A DNA stretch of 44,843 nt, from assembly GCA_905233475.1 (NCBI GenBank), contig CAJOEN010000014.1, positions 1-44,843 of the forward strand, given 5' to 3'. The notes below the pieces were generated by a model. The model did not search any database. It saw only the letters and a program-made list of their open reading frames with translations, and had not been told where the DNA came from. Below are positions 36,498 through 44,605 of this stretch, one piece after another (within the stretch, counting starts at the first letter, position 1; every line of letters begins with the position of its first letter). The position numbers were made by a program, and so were the translations under genes. The DNA is from an uncultured Bacteroidales bacterium (lineage in GTDB: Bacteria; Bacteroidota; Bacteroidia; Bacteroidales; P3).

Positions 36498-37481
36498 TCA
36501 ACGTGTTTTGATCAATTCCTGAAGTATTTCTATGGCGTTGGTGGCGGCACCTTTGCGCAGGTTGTCGGCTACCACCCACAGGTTCAGTGAGTTGGGTTGC
36601 GAAAAATCGCGGCGTATACGCCCTACAAACACATCATCTTTGCCTTGGGCGAACATGGGCATGGGGTATTGCAGGGCAGCGTTGTCGCTGCAGAGGGTAA
36701 CGCCCGATGTATTGCGGATAATCTCCACAGCTTCGTCGAGGTCGTAATCTTTTTCAAATTCTATGTTCACCGCTTCGGAGTGTCCGCCCACCACAGGCAC
36801 ACGTACTACGGTGGCGGTGATGGCTATAGTGTTGTCGCGCAGAATTTTACGTGTCTCATCGACGAGTTTCTGTTCCTCGGTGGTGTAGCCGTCGGGCAGG
36901 AAATCGCCGCCATGAGGGAACAGGTTGCGGTGTATGGGGTAAGGGTAGGCCTTTTCGCAATCACAGCCTCGTTCCTCGGCTTCGAGCTGGCGCACGGCTT
37001 TTATTCCCGTGCCGGTAACGCTTTGGTAGGTAGATATTACCAAACGCTTTATTTTGTATGCCTTATGCAGCTGCGACACAGCCAACACCATCTGAATCGT
37101 GGAACAGTTGGGATTGGCAATAATGCGGTCGGAAGGTTTTATTACGTCGAAATTTATTTCGGGTACAACAAGAGGCACGTTTAGGTCTTTGCGCCATGCC
37201 GACGAGTTGTCTATAACGGTAGTGCCTACCTCGGCAAAGAGCGGTGCATATCGGCGCGAAGCGTCGGCACCGGCAGAAAATACGGCGTAGTCTGGACGTG
37301 CGACGATGGCTTCGTCCACCGGCACAACTTTAAGCTTTCGTCCGGCAAAGTCAATCTCCTTGCCTACGGATTTCGGAGAGGCAACGGGAATTATCTCGCA
37401 GTCGGCGAAACCGCGTTCCTCAAGCACTTTAAGCATTACGCCACCCACAAGTCCGGTGGCTCCTACAACAGCTATTTTCAT
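36498..37481 (-). CDS. asd: Aspartate-semialdehyde dehydrogenase
   Basis: Asd reduces aspartyl phosphate with NADPH to the semialdehyde, the branch point to lysine/diaminopimelate, threonine and methionine. From the chosen start (MKIAVVGATGLVG, the family start) the protein is 327 residues. The frame is open 13 codons further to 37520, but that stretch has no homology pattern. The dinucleotide motif GATGLVG lies at 7-13. The catalytic Cys is C126 in 'ANPNCSTIQ', and 'VPVVGGHSEAVNIEF' carries the active-site His. First gene of asd-gldH-uvrC, with a -7 box 27 bases upstream. Confidence 0.97.
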   Translation of the reverse strand: MKIAVVGATGLVGGVMLKVLEERGFADCEIIPVASPKSVGKEIDFAGRKLKVVPVDEAIVARPDYAVFSAGADASRRYAPLFAEVGTTVIDNSSAWRKDLNVPLVVPEINFDVIKPSDRIIANPNCSTIQMVLAVSQLHKAYKIKRLVISTYQSVTGTGIKAVRQLEAEERGCDCEKAYPYPIHRNLFPHGGDFLPDGYTTEEQKLVDETRKILRDNTIAITATVVRVPVVGGHSEAVNIEFEKDYDLDEAVEIIRNTSGVTLCSDNAALQYPMPMFAQGKDDVFVGRIRRDFSQPNSLNLWVVADNLRKGAATNAIEILQELIKTR

Positions 37482-37507
37482 GAGTTTCGAGTTTTTGTTC
37501 GGTTTTG

Positions 37508-37515
37508 CAAAAGTA
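37508..37515 (-). promoter_or_regulatory. Candidate -7 box for asd-gldH-uvrC
   Basis: The minus strand reads TACTTTTG, matching TAnnTTTG, 27 bases before the asd ATG. A second match (TAATTTTG, 37525-37518) lies just upstream. No TTTG is found at the -33 position for either. Confidence 0.5.
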
Positions 37516-37723
37516 CGCAAAATTATTTGTGTTTAACTTCTTTCGACATCTTTTTTTTCAATATTGCAAGGTTGATATTCCAAATTTCCTACCCATTGCG
37601 GAGTATGCTAATATCTCTGTCAACCGCTTGTTGCCAAAGCCGACTTCTTGTCCAAGCGAAGCGGCAATTTGAATATTATTCTCTTTTTTTGAAGAAAATC
37701 CGCTGTAATTGTTTTTTTTTAAG

Positions 37724-37731
37724 TATCTTTG
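37724..37731 (+). promoter_or_regulatory. Candidate -7 box for the 37799 gene
   Basis: TATCTTTG, 67 bases upstream of the ATG at 37799. The -33 box is not found at the usual spacing. The gap between asd and this gene (about 317 bases) otherwise shows only AT-rich sequence and a weak CGCTTG/CAAGCG pair at 37625-37658. Confidence 0.5.
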
Positions 37732-37798
37732 TACCAATGCGGAATATTAGGTTTTGCAGGTTAAATAATTGATATATAGTTAAATAAATAATAAAAGA

Positions 37799-38614
37799 AT
37801 GAAAAAAACATTACATATCGCCGTAATTGCCGCGCTGATGATTGTTTCTGCGGGATTTGAAAACAAGGCTTTTTCGCAATTTTTGCACCAAAAGAAAGAA
37901 GCCCCGATTCATTTGGTAAAATATTCGTGGACAGGTTCATTGGACTCCGTTACGCCAATATCCGTGTGGTTTGAGCGCAACGACGACAACATACTTGCCG
38001 GCGAAATAGTATATACGGCTTCGCAGACCAAAAGTCCGGTACGGATACTTGGTCAGGTTGTTGTCGATCAAAACACCGGGTACGAGGAATTTCGCCTTTC
38101 GGAGTTCCTTGGACGTAAAGCCGAAAAAACAGGTACAATGTACTTCATCCTTGATTCTTTGGGCAAAGGCAAAGGCGTTTGGAGAAACATCGACACCAGC
38201 CACGCCCTTCTCCTTGACCAAGTTGTGTCGTTCCCAGCAGGCAAAGGCGGACTTCTGCAACCGGAAAATCACACCACAATAGGCACTAAACCAATATATT
38301 ACAGCTATTACTACTACCATCCATACAAAGGCACTCTCGGCGGAGAGGCAACCCTCGAACTTATGGAACATCGCTACATCAAGTTCAAGATAATAATCCG
38401 CGACCCCAATATTGCCGAGGGCGACGACGAGCTGGACTATCACCGTCACGCTCCGCTGGTGGGCAACAAGTTCATCTATCACATGCGCGGCTGCGATTAT
38501 ATGTTCGAGTGCCACATTTTCCACGATTTCATTTTCCTGAAATCGCTTACCGACCGTCCGTCGGATTGTTTCGGCGTGGGCTCTTCTTTCGACGGATTCC
38601 TTATCAGACGTTAG
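37799..38614 (+). CDS. Exported protein of unknown function
   Basis: A 271-residue protein that I do not recognise. A signal peptide is clear at 1-26 (MKKTLHIAVIAALMIVSAGF and on to 'AFSQ'). The mature part reads as beta-rich: an opening 'YSWTGSLDSVTPISVWFERND' type strand pair (quoted part under 20: TGSLDSVTPISVWFERND), then 'LAGEIVYTASQTKSPVRILG', a lipocalin-like alternation. A Tyr-rich stretch ('YYSYYYYHPYKG') follows near 163. C-terminal Cys residues ('RGCDYMFECHIF', 'SDCFGVG') could form disulphides. There is no lipobox and no T9SS sorting domain, so a periplasmic location is most likely. It is followed after 42 bases by a transporter in the same direction. Confidence 0.7.
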   Translation: MKKTLHIAVIAALMIVSAGFENKAFSQFLHQKKEAPIHLVKYSWTGSLDSVTPISVWFERNDDNILAGEIVYTASQTKSPVRILGQVVVDQNTGYEEFRLSEFLGRKAEKTGTMYFILDSLGKGKGVWRNIDTSHALLLDQVVSFPAGKGGLLQPENHTTIGTKPIYYSYYYYHPYKGTLGGEATLELMEHRYIKFKIIIRDPNIAEGDDELDYHRHAPLVGNKFIYHMRGCDYMFECHIFHDFIFLKSLTDRPSDCFGVGSSFDGFLIRR

Positions 38615-38656
38615 AACTGCCGTTTACAAATCATTGCAGTACAGTTTATTACAATC

Positions 38657-39553
38657 GTGAACAGGTTTCGTAATCTGGTTCTCCCCATAGCCATTGTTCT
38701 GGGATTGATTTTTCATTCCTATTGTCGCACTTTGCAGGTGTGCGTGCCTTATCTTATTTTCACCATACTGCTGTTGAATTTCGTTGCCACCGACATCAAA
38801 AAGCTGCGTTTCACGGCAATGGACGCACTGCTTATGCTTGTGCAGGTGAGCCTCAGCTTGGGCATATACATAATTCTTGCTTTGTGCGGCGTGGACGAGA
38901 TAGTGTCGCAGGGCGTGCTGGTGGGAGTGCTGTGTCCCGTGGCCGCCTCGGTGGTGGTGATTTCGTGCATGCTTGGCGCCAATCGCGAAACGGTTACGGC
39001 ATACACCATTTTCGACAATCTGCTCGTAGCCGTGCTGGCCCCCGTGATATTCTCCTTCGTGGGCGAACATCAGGATATGCCTTTCGGCGAATCGTTCCTG
39101 CTGATAATCCGCAGGGTAGGGCCGATAATAGGACTGCCGTTTTTTGTGGCCTGGCTTATGCAGAGCCTTCTGCCCAAGGCCAACGCCTTTTTGGTTCGCT
39201 ACCGCGGACTGTCGTTCTACCTGTGGGCTATGGCGTTGTTTATAACCCTCGGACAGACAATAGATTTTATTTTCAAGAAAGGCGAGGAAAACATCACTTC
39301 CATAGTGATTTTGGGTGTTGTGTCGGTGGTGTTCTGCGTTGTGCAGTTCGGCGTGGGAAAACTTATAGGACGACACTACGGCGACACCATCGCGGGCGGA
39401 CAGCTGCTGGGACAGAAAAACTCGGCCCTCGGCATCTGGATGGCCAACACCTACCTAAACCCCTTGTCGGCAGTGTTTCCGGCACTGTATTCCATCTGGC
39501 AGAACCTCTTCAACAGCTGGCAGCTGTGGCGCCACGACAAAAGGGAAAGTTGA
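38657..39553 (+). CDS. Bile acid:Na+ symporter (BASS) family transporter
   Basis: A 298-residue polytopic membrane protein with about nine or ten helices. The pattern 'LTRYGVL'-type motifs are not exact, but 'GVLVGVLCPVAASVVVISCMLGANRE' (quoted in part: CPVAASVVVISCMLGAN) and the later 'GGQLLGQKNSALGIWMAN' fit the crossing-helix regions of the BASS/SBF fold. Members move organic anions or small acids with Na+; the substrate is unknown. The start is GTG at 38657; a larger alternative frame over the same DNA (38722-39567) lacks membrane helices and is rejected. The stop codon TGA (39551-39553) is formed by the first unit of a heptamer array. Confidence 0.75.
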   Translation: MNRFRNLVLPIAIVLGLIFHSYCRTLQVCVPYLIFTILLLNFVATDIKKLRFTAMDALLMLVQVSLSLGIYIILALCGVDEIVSQGVLVGVLCPVAASVVVISCMLGANRETVTAYTIFDNLLVAVLAPVIFSFVGEHQDMPFGESFLLIIRRVGPIIGLPFFVAWLMQSLLPKANAFLVRYRGLSFYLWAMALFITLGQTIDFIFKKGEENITSIVILGVVSVVFCVVQFGVGKLIGRHYGDTIAGGQLLGQKNSALGIWMANTYLNPLSAVFPALYSIWQNLFNSWQLWRHDKRES

Positions 39554-39576
39554 AAGTTGAGGGTTGAAAGTTGAAA
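39549..39576. repeat. Heptamer tandem array, unit GTTGAAA
   Basis: Four units in phase: GTTGAAA, GTTGAGG, GTTGAAA, GTTGAAA. The TGA inside the first unit is the stop codon of the BASS-family gene. The array fills most of the gap before the convergent rarD stop. Confidence 0.85.
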
Positions 39577-39593
39577 TGTTTTGCGCGAGGGAT

Positions 39594-40499
39594 TTATTCT
39601 TTCCGACTTCTCACCACCGCATCCACCGAAAACAAAATCAGTCCTACCCAGATGCACGAAAAACAGACCACGTGCGAGGTGGTGAACGGCTCCCCGAAAA
39701 CCATCACTCCCAAAAGCAGTTGCATCGAAGGCGAAAGATACTGTATGAAACCCATAGTGGACAGCGGTATGCGTTCCGCGGCCTTGCCGAACCACAGCAG
39801 CGGCACGGCGGTAACCACGCCGCCGAAGGCGAGAAGCATGGCGGTGGGCCAGTCGAAATCGTTGAGGGCGTTGTTGCCCTGCGCAAAGGTGATGGCGAGA
39901 TAAGCGAGGGCCGGCACGCTCATATAAATGGTCTCCACGGTGAGGGCCGATGTGGCGTTGATGTTTATCTTTTTTCGGATTAGTCCGTAAAGGGCGAAGG
40001 TGAGTGCCAACATTATGGAAATGAACGGGAAATGTCCGAAATCGATAGTGAAATATGTAACTCCGAACACCGCCAGCGCCAACGACACGCACTGCACTTT
40101 GTTCAATCGCTCGCGAAGGAAAAGAAAACCGAAAAGCACGTTGAGCAACGGGTTTATGTAATATCCCAGACTCGACTGCACTATGTGGCCGTTGTTCACT
40201 GCCCAGATATAAATACCCCAGTTGGCCGAAATCAGCGCACCGGTGAGGAAAAGCAGTAGATATTGTCGCAGGCCATTCACTTGTCGGCGGATGGGATGCC
40301 TACGTATGCCGATAAAAAGCGTCGCCATAAACACCATGGACCAGAACATGCGGTGGCACAGTATCTCCACAGGAGGTACGTGCTGCAGAAGTTTCCAATA
40401 CAGAGGGAAAAATCCCCATGTCAAGTAGCAGACTATGCCGTAGAAAATACCTTTTTTGTATTCTTTAGTATGTTGATTTACAGAGTATAATTTGTTCAT
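39594..40499 (-). CDS. rarD: EamA-family transporter RarD
   Basis: A 301-residue inner-membrane protein with ten hydrophobic segments in two EamA repeats. The N-terminal 'KKGIFYGIVCYLTWGFFPLY' and 'HRMFWSMVF' and the middle 'NWGIYIWAVNNGHIVQSSLG' with 'YYINPLLNVLFGF' are the standard RarD signatures. RarD proteins are drug/metabolite-superfamily exporters; chloramphenicol sensitivity phenotypes are reported in E. coli and Pseudomonas relatives, but the natural substrate is not settled. It is convergent with the BASS gene and has a -7 box about 20 bases upstream. Confidence 0.92.
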   Translation of the reverse strand: MNKLYSVNQHTKEYKKGIFYGIVCYLTWGFFPLYWKLLQHVPPVEILCHRMFWSMVFMATLFIGIRRHPIRRQVNGLRQYLLLFLTGALISANWGIYIWAVNNGHIVQSSLGYYINPLLNVLFGFLFLRERLNKVQCVSLALAVFGVTYFTIDFGHFPFISIMLALTFALYGLIRKKININATSALTVETIYMSVPALAYLAITFAQGNNALNDFDWPTAMLLAFGGVVTAVPLLWFGKAAERIPLSTMGFIQYLSPSMQLLLGVMVFGEPFTTSHVVCFSCIWVGLILFSVDAVVRSRKE

Positions 40500-40519
40500 T
40501 CGTTTTTTTTGTTGAAATG

Positions 40520-40527
40520 CAAATATA
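40520..40527 (-). promoter_or_regulatory. Candidate -7 box for rarD
   Basis: The minus strand reads TATATTTG, 20 bases before the rarD ATG. No clear TTTG lies 19-21 bases upstream of it. Confidence 0.5.
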
Positions 40528-40906
40528 CGAACTTAGGTTGAATAGTCCCATATCCATTTTGTTTGAAACGTTTTTTGATTAGGTATTTTTCTGTGGTAAA
40601 AAGTTTTTAATGAGAAAGGTTACGATATTTCGTCAATTATTAGGTTTTGTCTTTGTTGCATTTGCACATAAAATTTTTCAATGTCTGAGATTAAGTTCAA
40701 ATAGAAAATGCAACACAAAAGATAAATGAACAATAATAGAATATCAAGTTTAATCCTCCTAACATCCGTACGACAATGTCATAAGGATTTCAAAGCGACT
40801 CCAGCCGAACTCCGAACTAAAAAAAACTCCTACGTCAAGATCTCACTGCCAACAGCAACAGAACCATAAAACACAACATCTTGTAATACAATCTTTTGAA
40901 ACTTTA
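40528..40906. other. Gene-free divergent region
   Basis: About 380 AT-rich bases between the rarD promoter and the next promoter. One 40-codon frame (ATG 40610, stop near 40732) has a weakly hydrophobic start and no good promoter, and is not called. From 40741 to 40870 the sequence is less AT-rich but has no long frame and no strong hairpin. I see nothing else in it. Confidence 0.5.
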
Positions 40907-40938
40907 TTTGCTTTTTCGGCAAAAAAAACGTAAATTTG
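40907..40938 (+). promoter_or_regulatory. Promoter of the 40967 gene and efp (-33 TTTG, -7 TAAATTTG)
   Basis: TTTG (40907-40910), 20 bases, then TAAATTTG (40931-40938): a complete Bacteroidetes promoter. Transcription would start near 40945, with a leader of about 20 bases. Confidence 0.8.
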
Positions 40939-40966
40939 CATTTTCGTTTTTCAAAAAAAATAAAAA

Positions 40967-41218
40967 ATGGACAGAACCTCTCTTTCAAAAATTTATGGAA
41001 TAATCTCATTTCTGCTTCTATTTGGAGCCATCGCAGTATTTTTTGCCATCAGAAACACACATTTTGTATTGATTTTGCTGGCATTTGCTATCTTTTTCCG
41101 TATGATGACCGAACGCTCCTCAAGGATTGCGGTAGAAAAAGAGAACCAAAAACTGAAAGACGACTTGCGCCGCCTTACACACATACTTGAATATTCGAAA
41201 AAAGAGGAAGAAGAATAA
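40967..41218 (+). CDS. Small membrane protein with C-terminal coiled coil
   Basis: An 83-residue protein that I do not recognise. Two hydrophobic segments lie at about 9-27 and 31-46, separated by 'RNTH', followed by a charged helix at about 47-83 ('RSSRIAVEKENQKLKDDLRR' and on). That helix has heptad spacing of Leu/Ile and ends in 'KKEEEE', so both ends would face the cytoplasm with the coiled coil inside. It has a textbook promoter and is followed after 36 bases by efp, with no terminator between, so the two genes are likely co-transcribed. Role unknown. Confidence 0.8.
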   Translation: MDRTSLSKIYGIISFLLLFGAIAVFFAIRNTHFVLILLAFAIFFRMMTERSSRIAVEKENQKLKDDLRRLTHILEYSKKEEEE

Positions 41219-41254
41219 TAAAATCATCATTATAACAATCTAAAACACAATCAA

Positions 41255-41818
41255 ATGGCAACAACCACCGACATTAAAAACGGACTCTGCATCAATTTTA
41301 ACAACGACATCTACACTATCGTTGAGTTTCTGCATGTAAAACCCGGCAAGGGAGCCGCTTTCGTGCGCACCAAAATGCGTAGCGTAAAGACAGGACGCAC
41401 CCTCGAAAACACATTCCCCAGCGGTGCCAAGATTGACATCGTCCGCGTGGAACGCCGTCCTTACACATATCTTTACAAAGAGGGCGACATGCACGTTTTT
41501 ATGCACACCGAAACTTACGAGCAGATTTACATACCCGAAAACATCATCAACGCACCGCAGTTCCTTAAAGACGGCCAGTACGTGGAAATAACCATCGAAG
41601 CCGACACCGAGACTCCTCTCGTTTGCGAACTTCCGCCGTTCATCGAAACTGTGGTAACCTATACCGAACCCGGTTTTGCCGGAAACACCGCCACCAACGC
41701 CATGAAAGACGCCACAGTGGAACCCGGCGTACAAGTGCGCGTACCTTTGTTCATCAAAGAAGGCGAACGTATCAAAGTGGACACCCGCACAGGCGAATAC
41801 TCCGAAAGAATACGATAA
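41255..41818 (+). CDS. efp: Elongation factor P
   Basis: EF-P binds between the P and E sites of the ribosome and relieves stalling at proline runs. The protein is 187 residues, the normal length. The KOW-like N-terminal domain carries the tip loop 'VKPGKGAAFVR'; the residue matching E. coli Lys34 is K32. The two OB domains follow, with the family signature 'KDATVEPGVQVRVPLFIKEG'. The modification enzyme for the tip Lys is not in this window. Probably co-transcribed with the small membrane protein; a strong terminator follows. Confidence 0.98.
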   Translation: MATTTDIKNGLCINFNNDIYTIVEFLHVKPGKGAAFVRTKMRSVKTGRTLENTFPSGAKIDIVRVERRPYTYLYKEGDMHVFMHTETYEQIYIPENIINAPQFLKDGQYVEITIEADTETPLVCELPPFIETVVTYTEPGFAGNTATNAMKDATVEPGVQVRVPLFIKEGERIKVDTRTGEYSERIR

Positions 41819-41854
41819 ACAACCGCATGGTTGCGAAAAATTTTTGTTTTCATG

Positions 41855-41889
41855 CGGAACTGTGTTTTTTTTGCAGTTCCGTTTTTTTT
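41855..41889 (+). terminator. Rho-independent terminator after efp
   Basis: CGGAACTG (41855-41862) and CAGTTCCG (41874-41881) form a perfect 8-bp stem followed by eight T. An upstream segment CCGCATG (41823-41829) can pair perfectly with CATGCGG (41851-41857), which takes away the foot of the terminator stem. Confidence 0.9.
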
Positions 41890-41925
41890 AACATTTAATT
41901 TATTTTAATACACATAGGAACCGGA

Positions 41926-43200
41926 ATGTATAACTCCAAAACAATGCTGAAATTCCGCCTTATAGCGATGAGCTTCCTGCAATATGCAGTATGGGGGGCA
42001 TACCTTACCTGCATGGGTAAATATTTGGGCAGCAGTGGTTTGGGGGATAAAATAGGGCTTTTCTACGCCATGCAAGGCATTGTTTCCTTGTTTATGCCGG
42101 CACTTATGGGTATTGTAGCCGACCGTTGGCTCCCGGCGCAAAAGACCTTGTCGCTGTGTCATTTCATATCGGGCGGGGCAATGATAATGGCCTGTTTGCA
42201 CGGCATAAACAACTCCTTCCCCGATTTTGGAGTTCTGTTTCCGCTATATTCCCTATCTGTAGCCTTTTATATGCCAACCATAGCTTTGTCGAACTCCGTG
42301 GCATACTCCGCCCTCGAAAAAGAAGGTCTCGACACTGTAAAGAACTTCCCTCCTATCCGCATTTTTGGCACCATCGGCTTTATCTGCGCAATGTGGGCTA
42401 TTGACCTGCTTCGCCTCTCCGACACCCCCTACCAATTCCTGCTCAGCGGGGCAACAGGCGTTATACTTGCCTCATACTCACTCACACTGCCGGACTGCCC
42501 CATAAGTCGGAGCAATGACAAAAAATCGCTTTCAGAAGCCCTCGGACTACAGTCTTTCAAACTCTTTAAACAGCGCAAAATGGCTGTTTTCTTCATCTTC
42601 TCACTGTTTTTGGGAGCAGCACTACAAATCACCAACGGCTTTGCCACACCTTTCATTTCGTCGTTCCGTGCCAATCCTGAGTTTTCCGACACTTTCGGTG
42701 TCAAATATTCGGTGATAATATATTCAATATCACAGATTTCCGAAACTGCGTGCATACTGCTGATACCATTTTTCCTTAAACGTTTCGGTATAAAGAAAGT
42801 AATGCTGATGGCAATGTTGGCTTGGACACTGCGTTTCGGACTCTTCGGCATTGGCGACACAGGCTCAATGCTTTGGGCTATAGTGCTTTCGATGATTGTG
42901 TACGGCTTTGCTTTCGATTTTTACAACATCTCCGGCTCATTGTTCGTGAATCAGGAGACCGACCCTGCCATGCGGTCGTCGGCACAGGGACTTTTCATGC
43001 TGATGACCAACGGTTTGGGAGCTTCAATAGGAACTTTCGCGGCTCAAGAGGTGGTAAGCCGTTTCTGCCACTGGACAGAACCGCCACATCCTGCACTCGT
43101 CGGCGACTGGCATACTGTGTGGTTCATCTTTGCGGGCTACGCCCTCGCCATAGCCGTGCTGTTCGCAATATTTTTCCGATACAAACACCAAAAGAGTTGA
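41926..43200 (+). CDS. Nucleoside:H+ symporter-type MFS permease
   Basis: A 424-residue membrane protein with twelve helices. The opening 'RLIAMSFLQYAVWGAYLTCM' and 'GIVADRWLPAQK' match the NupG/XapB nucleoside:H+ symporter group, common in Bacteroidetes. It would import nucleosides with protons; base preference cannot be read. The ATG at 41926 has TAGGAA six bases upstream; a second ATG at 41944 (MLKFRLIAM) is closer to the usual family start. No consensus promoter is seen between the efp terminator and this gene, so readthrough is possible. Its stop codon TGA (43198-43200) lies inside the first unit of a heptamer array. Confidence 0.88.
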   Translation: MYNSKTMLKFRLIAMSFLQYAVWGAYLTCMGKYLGSSGLGDKIGLFYAMQGIVSLFMPALMGIVADRWLPAQKTLSLCHFISGGAMIMACLHGINNSFPDFGVLFPLYSLSVAFYMPTIALSNSVAYSALEKEGLDTVKNFPPIRIFGTIGFICAMWAIDLLRLSDTPYQFLLSGATGVILASYSLTLPDCPISRSNDKKSLSEALGLQSFKLFKQRKMAVFFIFSLFLGAALQITNGFATPFISSFRANPEFSDTFGVKYSVIIYSISQISETACILLIPFFLKRFGIKKVMLMAMLAWTLRFGLFGIGDTGSMLWAIVLSMIVYGFAFDFYNISGSLFVNQETDPAMRSSAQGLFMLMTNGLGASIGTFAAQEVVSRFCHWTEPPHPALVGDWHTVWFIFAGYALAIAVLFAIFFRYKHQKS

Positions 43201-43237
43201 AAGTTGAAAATCAAAAAATAAAAGTTAATAGTTGAGG
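43196..43237. repeat. Heptamer tandem array, unit GTTGAAA
   Basis: Six 7-base units in register: GTTGAAA, GTTGAAA, ATCAAAA, AATAAAA, GTTAATA, GTTGAGG. The outer units match those at 39549-39576, including the variant GTTGAGG. The first unit supplies the stop codon of the MFS gene. Confidence 0.8.
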
Positions 43238-43263
43238 AATTTGGCAAGCTAAGCCTCCCCAAT

Positions 43264-43292
43264 CAATTCCGAATTCCGAGTTCCAGAGTTCC
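43264..43292. repeat. Heptamer tandem array, unit GGAATTC (minus strand)
   Basis: Read on the minus strand from 43292: GGAACTC, one extra T, GGAACTC, GGAATTC, GGAATTG. The first G is the last base of the TAG stop codon of the HD-domain gene. Confidence 0.75.
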
Positions 43293-44527
43293 TACTCCCG
43301 AAATTCCTTCGGGTAGCAGATGTAATATTTGGTGACGGTTTTTTCCAGAAAATGGTGGTCGAGCTGGTCGGAGGCTTCGCTAATGCCCACACAACGTCCG
43401 TCCTTGAAAAGTATCTCAATCTCTTGGTCCTGAAAGTCGTAGGCGTGGTTCTCCAGTTTCCCGTGCATGACGAAATATTCGCTTTCCTCGGCCGAAACGC
43501 CGTATTTTTCGGCAAAACGTTTCTGATATTCGGTCACAAGTTCATCGCTAATCGGCGCCGTGCGGACCTCGATGCAGGGCAGTTGTCTGTTTATCAGCTG
43601 TTTGGAAAGTGTAGCAAGGACAAAATCGTCGCACGACATCCATTGCTTGGCGGATGACACTATGTCGCTGTCGTCGAGCAGTGAGAAACGTTCTATTATC
43701 GTCTCGTCGTTTTTCAAATCGTTGAGTGTGAGGTTATTGACAAAGAAATAGCGCAAAGTCTCCGTGCAAGGCAGGGGCTTGCCCTCGTTGATAAGTTTCC
43801 TTGCCCTACGCAATATGTTGCGCATCACCTCGTCGGCGGCAATCACAGTCTTGTGCAGATACACCTGCCAGTGCATCAGTCGGCGCGAGATTATGAATTT
43901 TTCGATGGAATAGATGCCTTTCTCGTCCACCACAAGGTTGTCGCCGTGCACGTTCAACATATTGATAATGCGCTCGGTACCCACAATCCCCTCGCTCACC
44001 CCCGCAAAAAAGCTGTCGCGGCTCAGGTAGTCGAGGCGGTCCATGTCGAGCTGGCTGGAGACGAGCTGATGCAGGAATTTCTTTTCGTAAGTGCCTTTGA
44101 AAATCTCTATGGCCATGGTGATGCGTCCGACCAGCTCTTGGTTGACACGCTCCATAAACAGTTCCGAAAGGGTTTCGTGCCCCACCCCTTCGATAATGAA
44201 ATGCTCCAGTTCATGCGAGAAAGGGCCGTGGCCGATGTCGTGCAGAAGTATGGCGGCTTCGGCGGCTACAGCCTCTTCGTCGGTGATTTGCACGCCTTTG
44301 CCACGCAGAACACCTATGGCTTTTTTCATCAGCGACATAGCTCCGAGGGCATGCAAAAAACGCGAGTGCATGGCTCCGGGATACACAATGCACGAAAGCC
44401 CGAGCTGCTTTATCCGCGCGAGACGCTGGAAATAGCGGTGCGCCACGATGTCGTAAAGCAATTCGCTGTCGAGAGTTATGAAACCGTGTACAGGGTCGTT
44501 GATTATTTTGGCTTTGTTGGTTTTCAT
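43292..44527 (-). CDS. HD-domain phosphohydrolase, SAMHD1/dGTPase-like
   Basis: A 411-residue cytoplasmic protein of the HD superfamily. The metal-binding residues are visible: H59 (in 'HSRFLHALGAM'), H96 and D97 (in 'LLHDIGHGPFSH') and an Asp in 'LDMDRLDYLSRD' (about 160-170). The start 'INDPVHGFITLD' is shared by the YdhJ-like bacterial relatives of SAMHD1. A dNTP triphosphohydrolase activity is the usual inference, but the nucleotide is not known. The ATG at 44527 lies just inside a region with a heptamer array (44537-44564), and its stop codon touches another array. It is convergent with the MFS gene. Confidence 0.92.
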   Translation of the reverse strand: MKTNKAKIINDPVHGFITLDSELLYDIVAHRYFQRLARIKQLGLSCIVYPGAMHSRFLHALGAMSLMKKAIGVLRGKGVQITDEEAVAAEAAILLHDIGHGPFSHELEHFIIEGVGHETLSELFMERVNQELVGRITMAIEIFKGTYEKKFLHQLVSSQLDMDRLDYLSRDSFFAGVSEGIVGTERIINMLNVHGDNLVVDEKGIYSIEKFIISRRLMHWQVYLHKTVIAADEVMRNILRRARKLINEGKPLPCTETLRYFFVNNLTLNDLKNDETIIERFSLLDDSDIVSSAKQWMSCDDFVLATLSKQLINRQLPCIEVRTAPISDELVTEYQKRFAEKYGVSAEESEYFVMHGKLENHAYDFQDQEIEILFKDGRCVGISEASDQLDHHFLEKTVTKYYICYPKEFRE

Positions 44528-44536
44528 GGTTATTGA

Positions 44537-44564
44537 GGTCTAAGGTCTAAGGTCCGTGGTCTAT
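44537..44564. repeat. Heptamer tandem array, unit GGTCTAA
   Basis: Four units in strict phase: GGTCTAA, GGTCTAA, GGTCCGT, GGTCTAT. It begins 10 bases upstream of the HD gene ATG, so it lies in its 5' leader or promoter region. Confidence 0.8.
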
Positions 44565-44580
44565 TGTTTTAGTTTTGTCT

Positions 44581-44605
44581 AAAAAAGTTCCCCCTTTTAA
44601 GGGGG
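44581..44605 (-). terminator. Rho-independent terminator after the cupin gene
   Basis: CCCCCTT (44590-44596) and AAGGGGG (44599-44605) make a strong hairpin. On the minus strand it is followed by CTTTTTT (plus-strand A run 44581-44586). The neighbouring GCAGGGGG repeats the G run, so the whole looks like a REP-type palindrome. Confidence 0.75.

Noticed and set aside
37527..37772. 81-codon frame between asd and the 37799 gene
   Set aside because: It spans promoter elements of both flanking genes and has an irregular composition.
38722..39567. 281-codon frame overlapping the BASS gene on the same strand
   Set aside because: Its product is Arg/His-rich with no helices; the overlapping 38657 frame gives a proper ten-helix membrane protein.
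40610..40732. 40-codon plus-strand frame
   Set aside because: Only weakly hydrophobic start, poor -7 match and no distinct pattern; not enough to call a gene.
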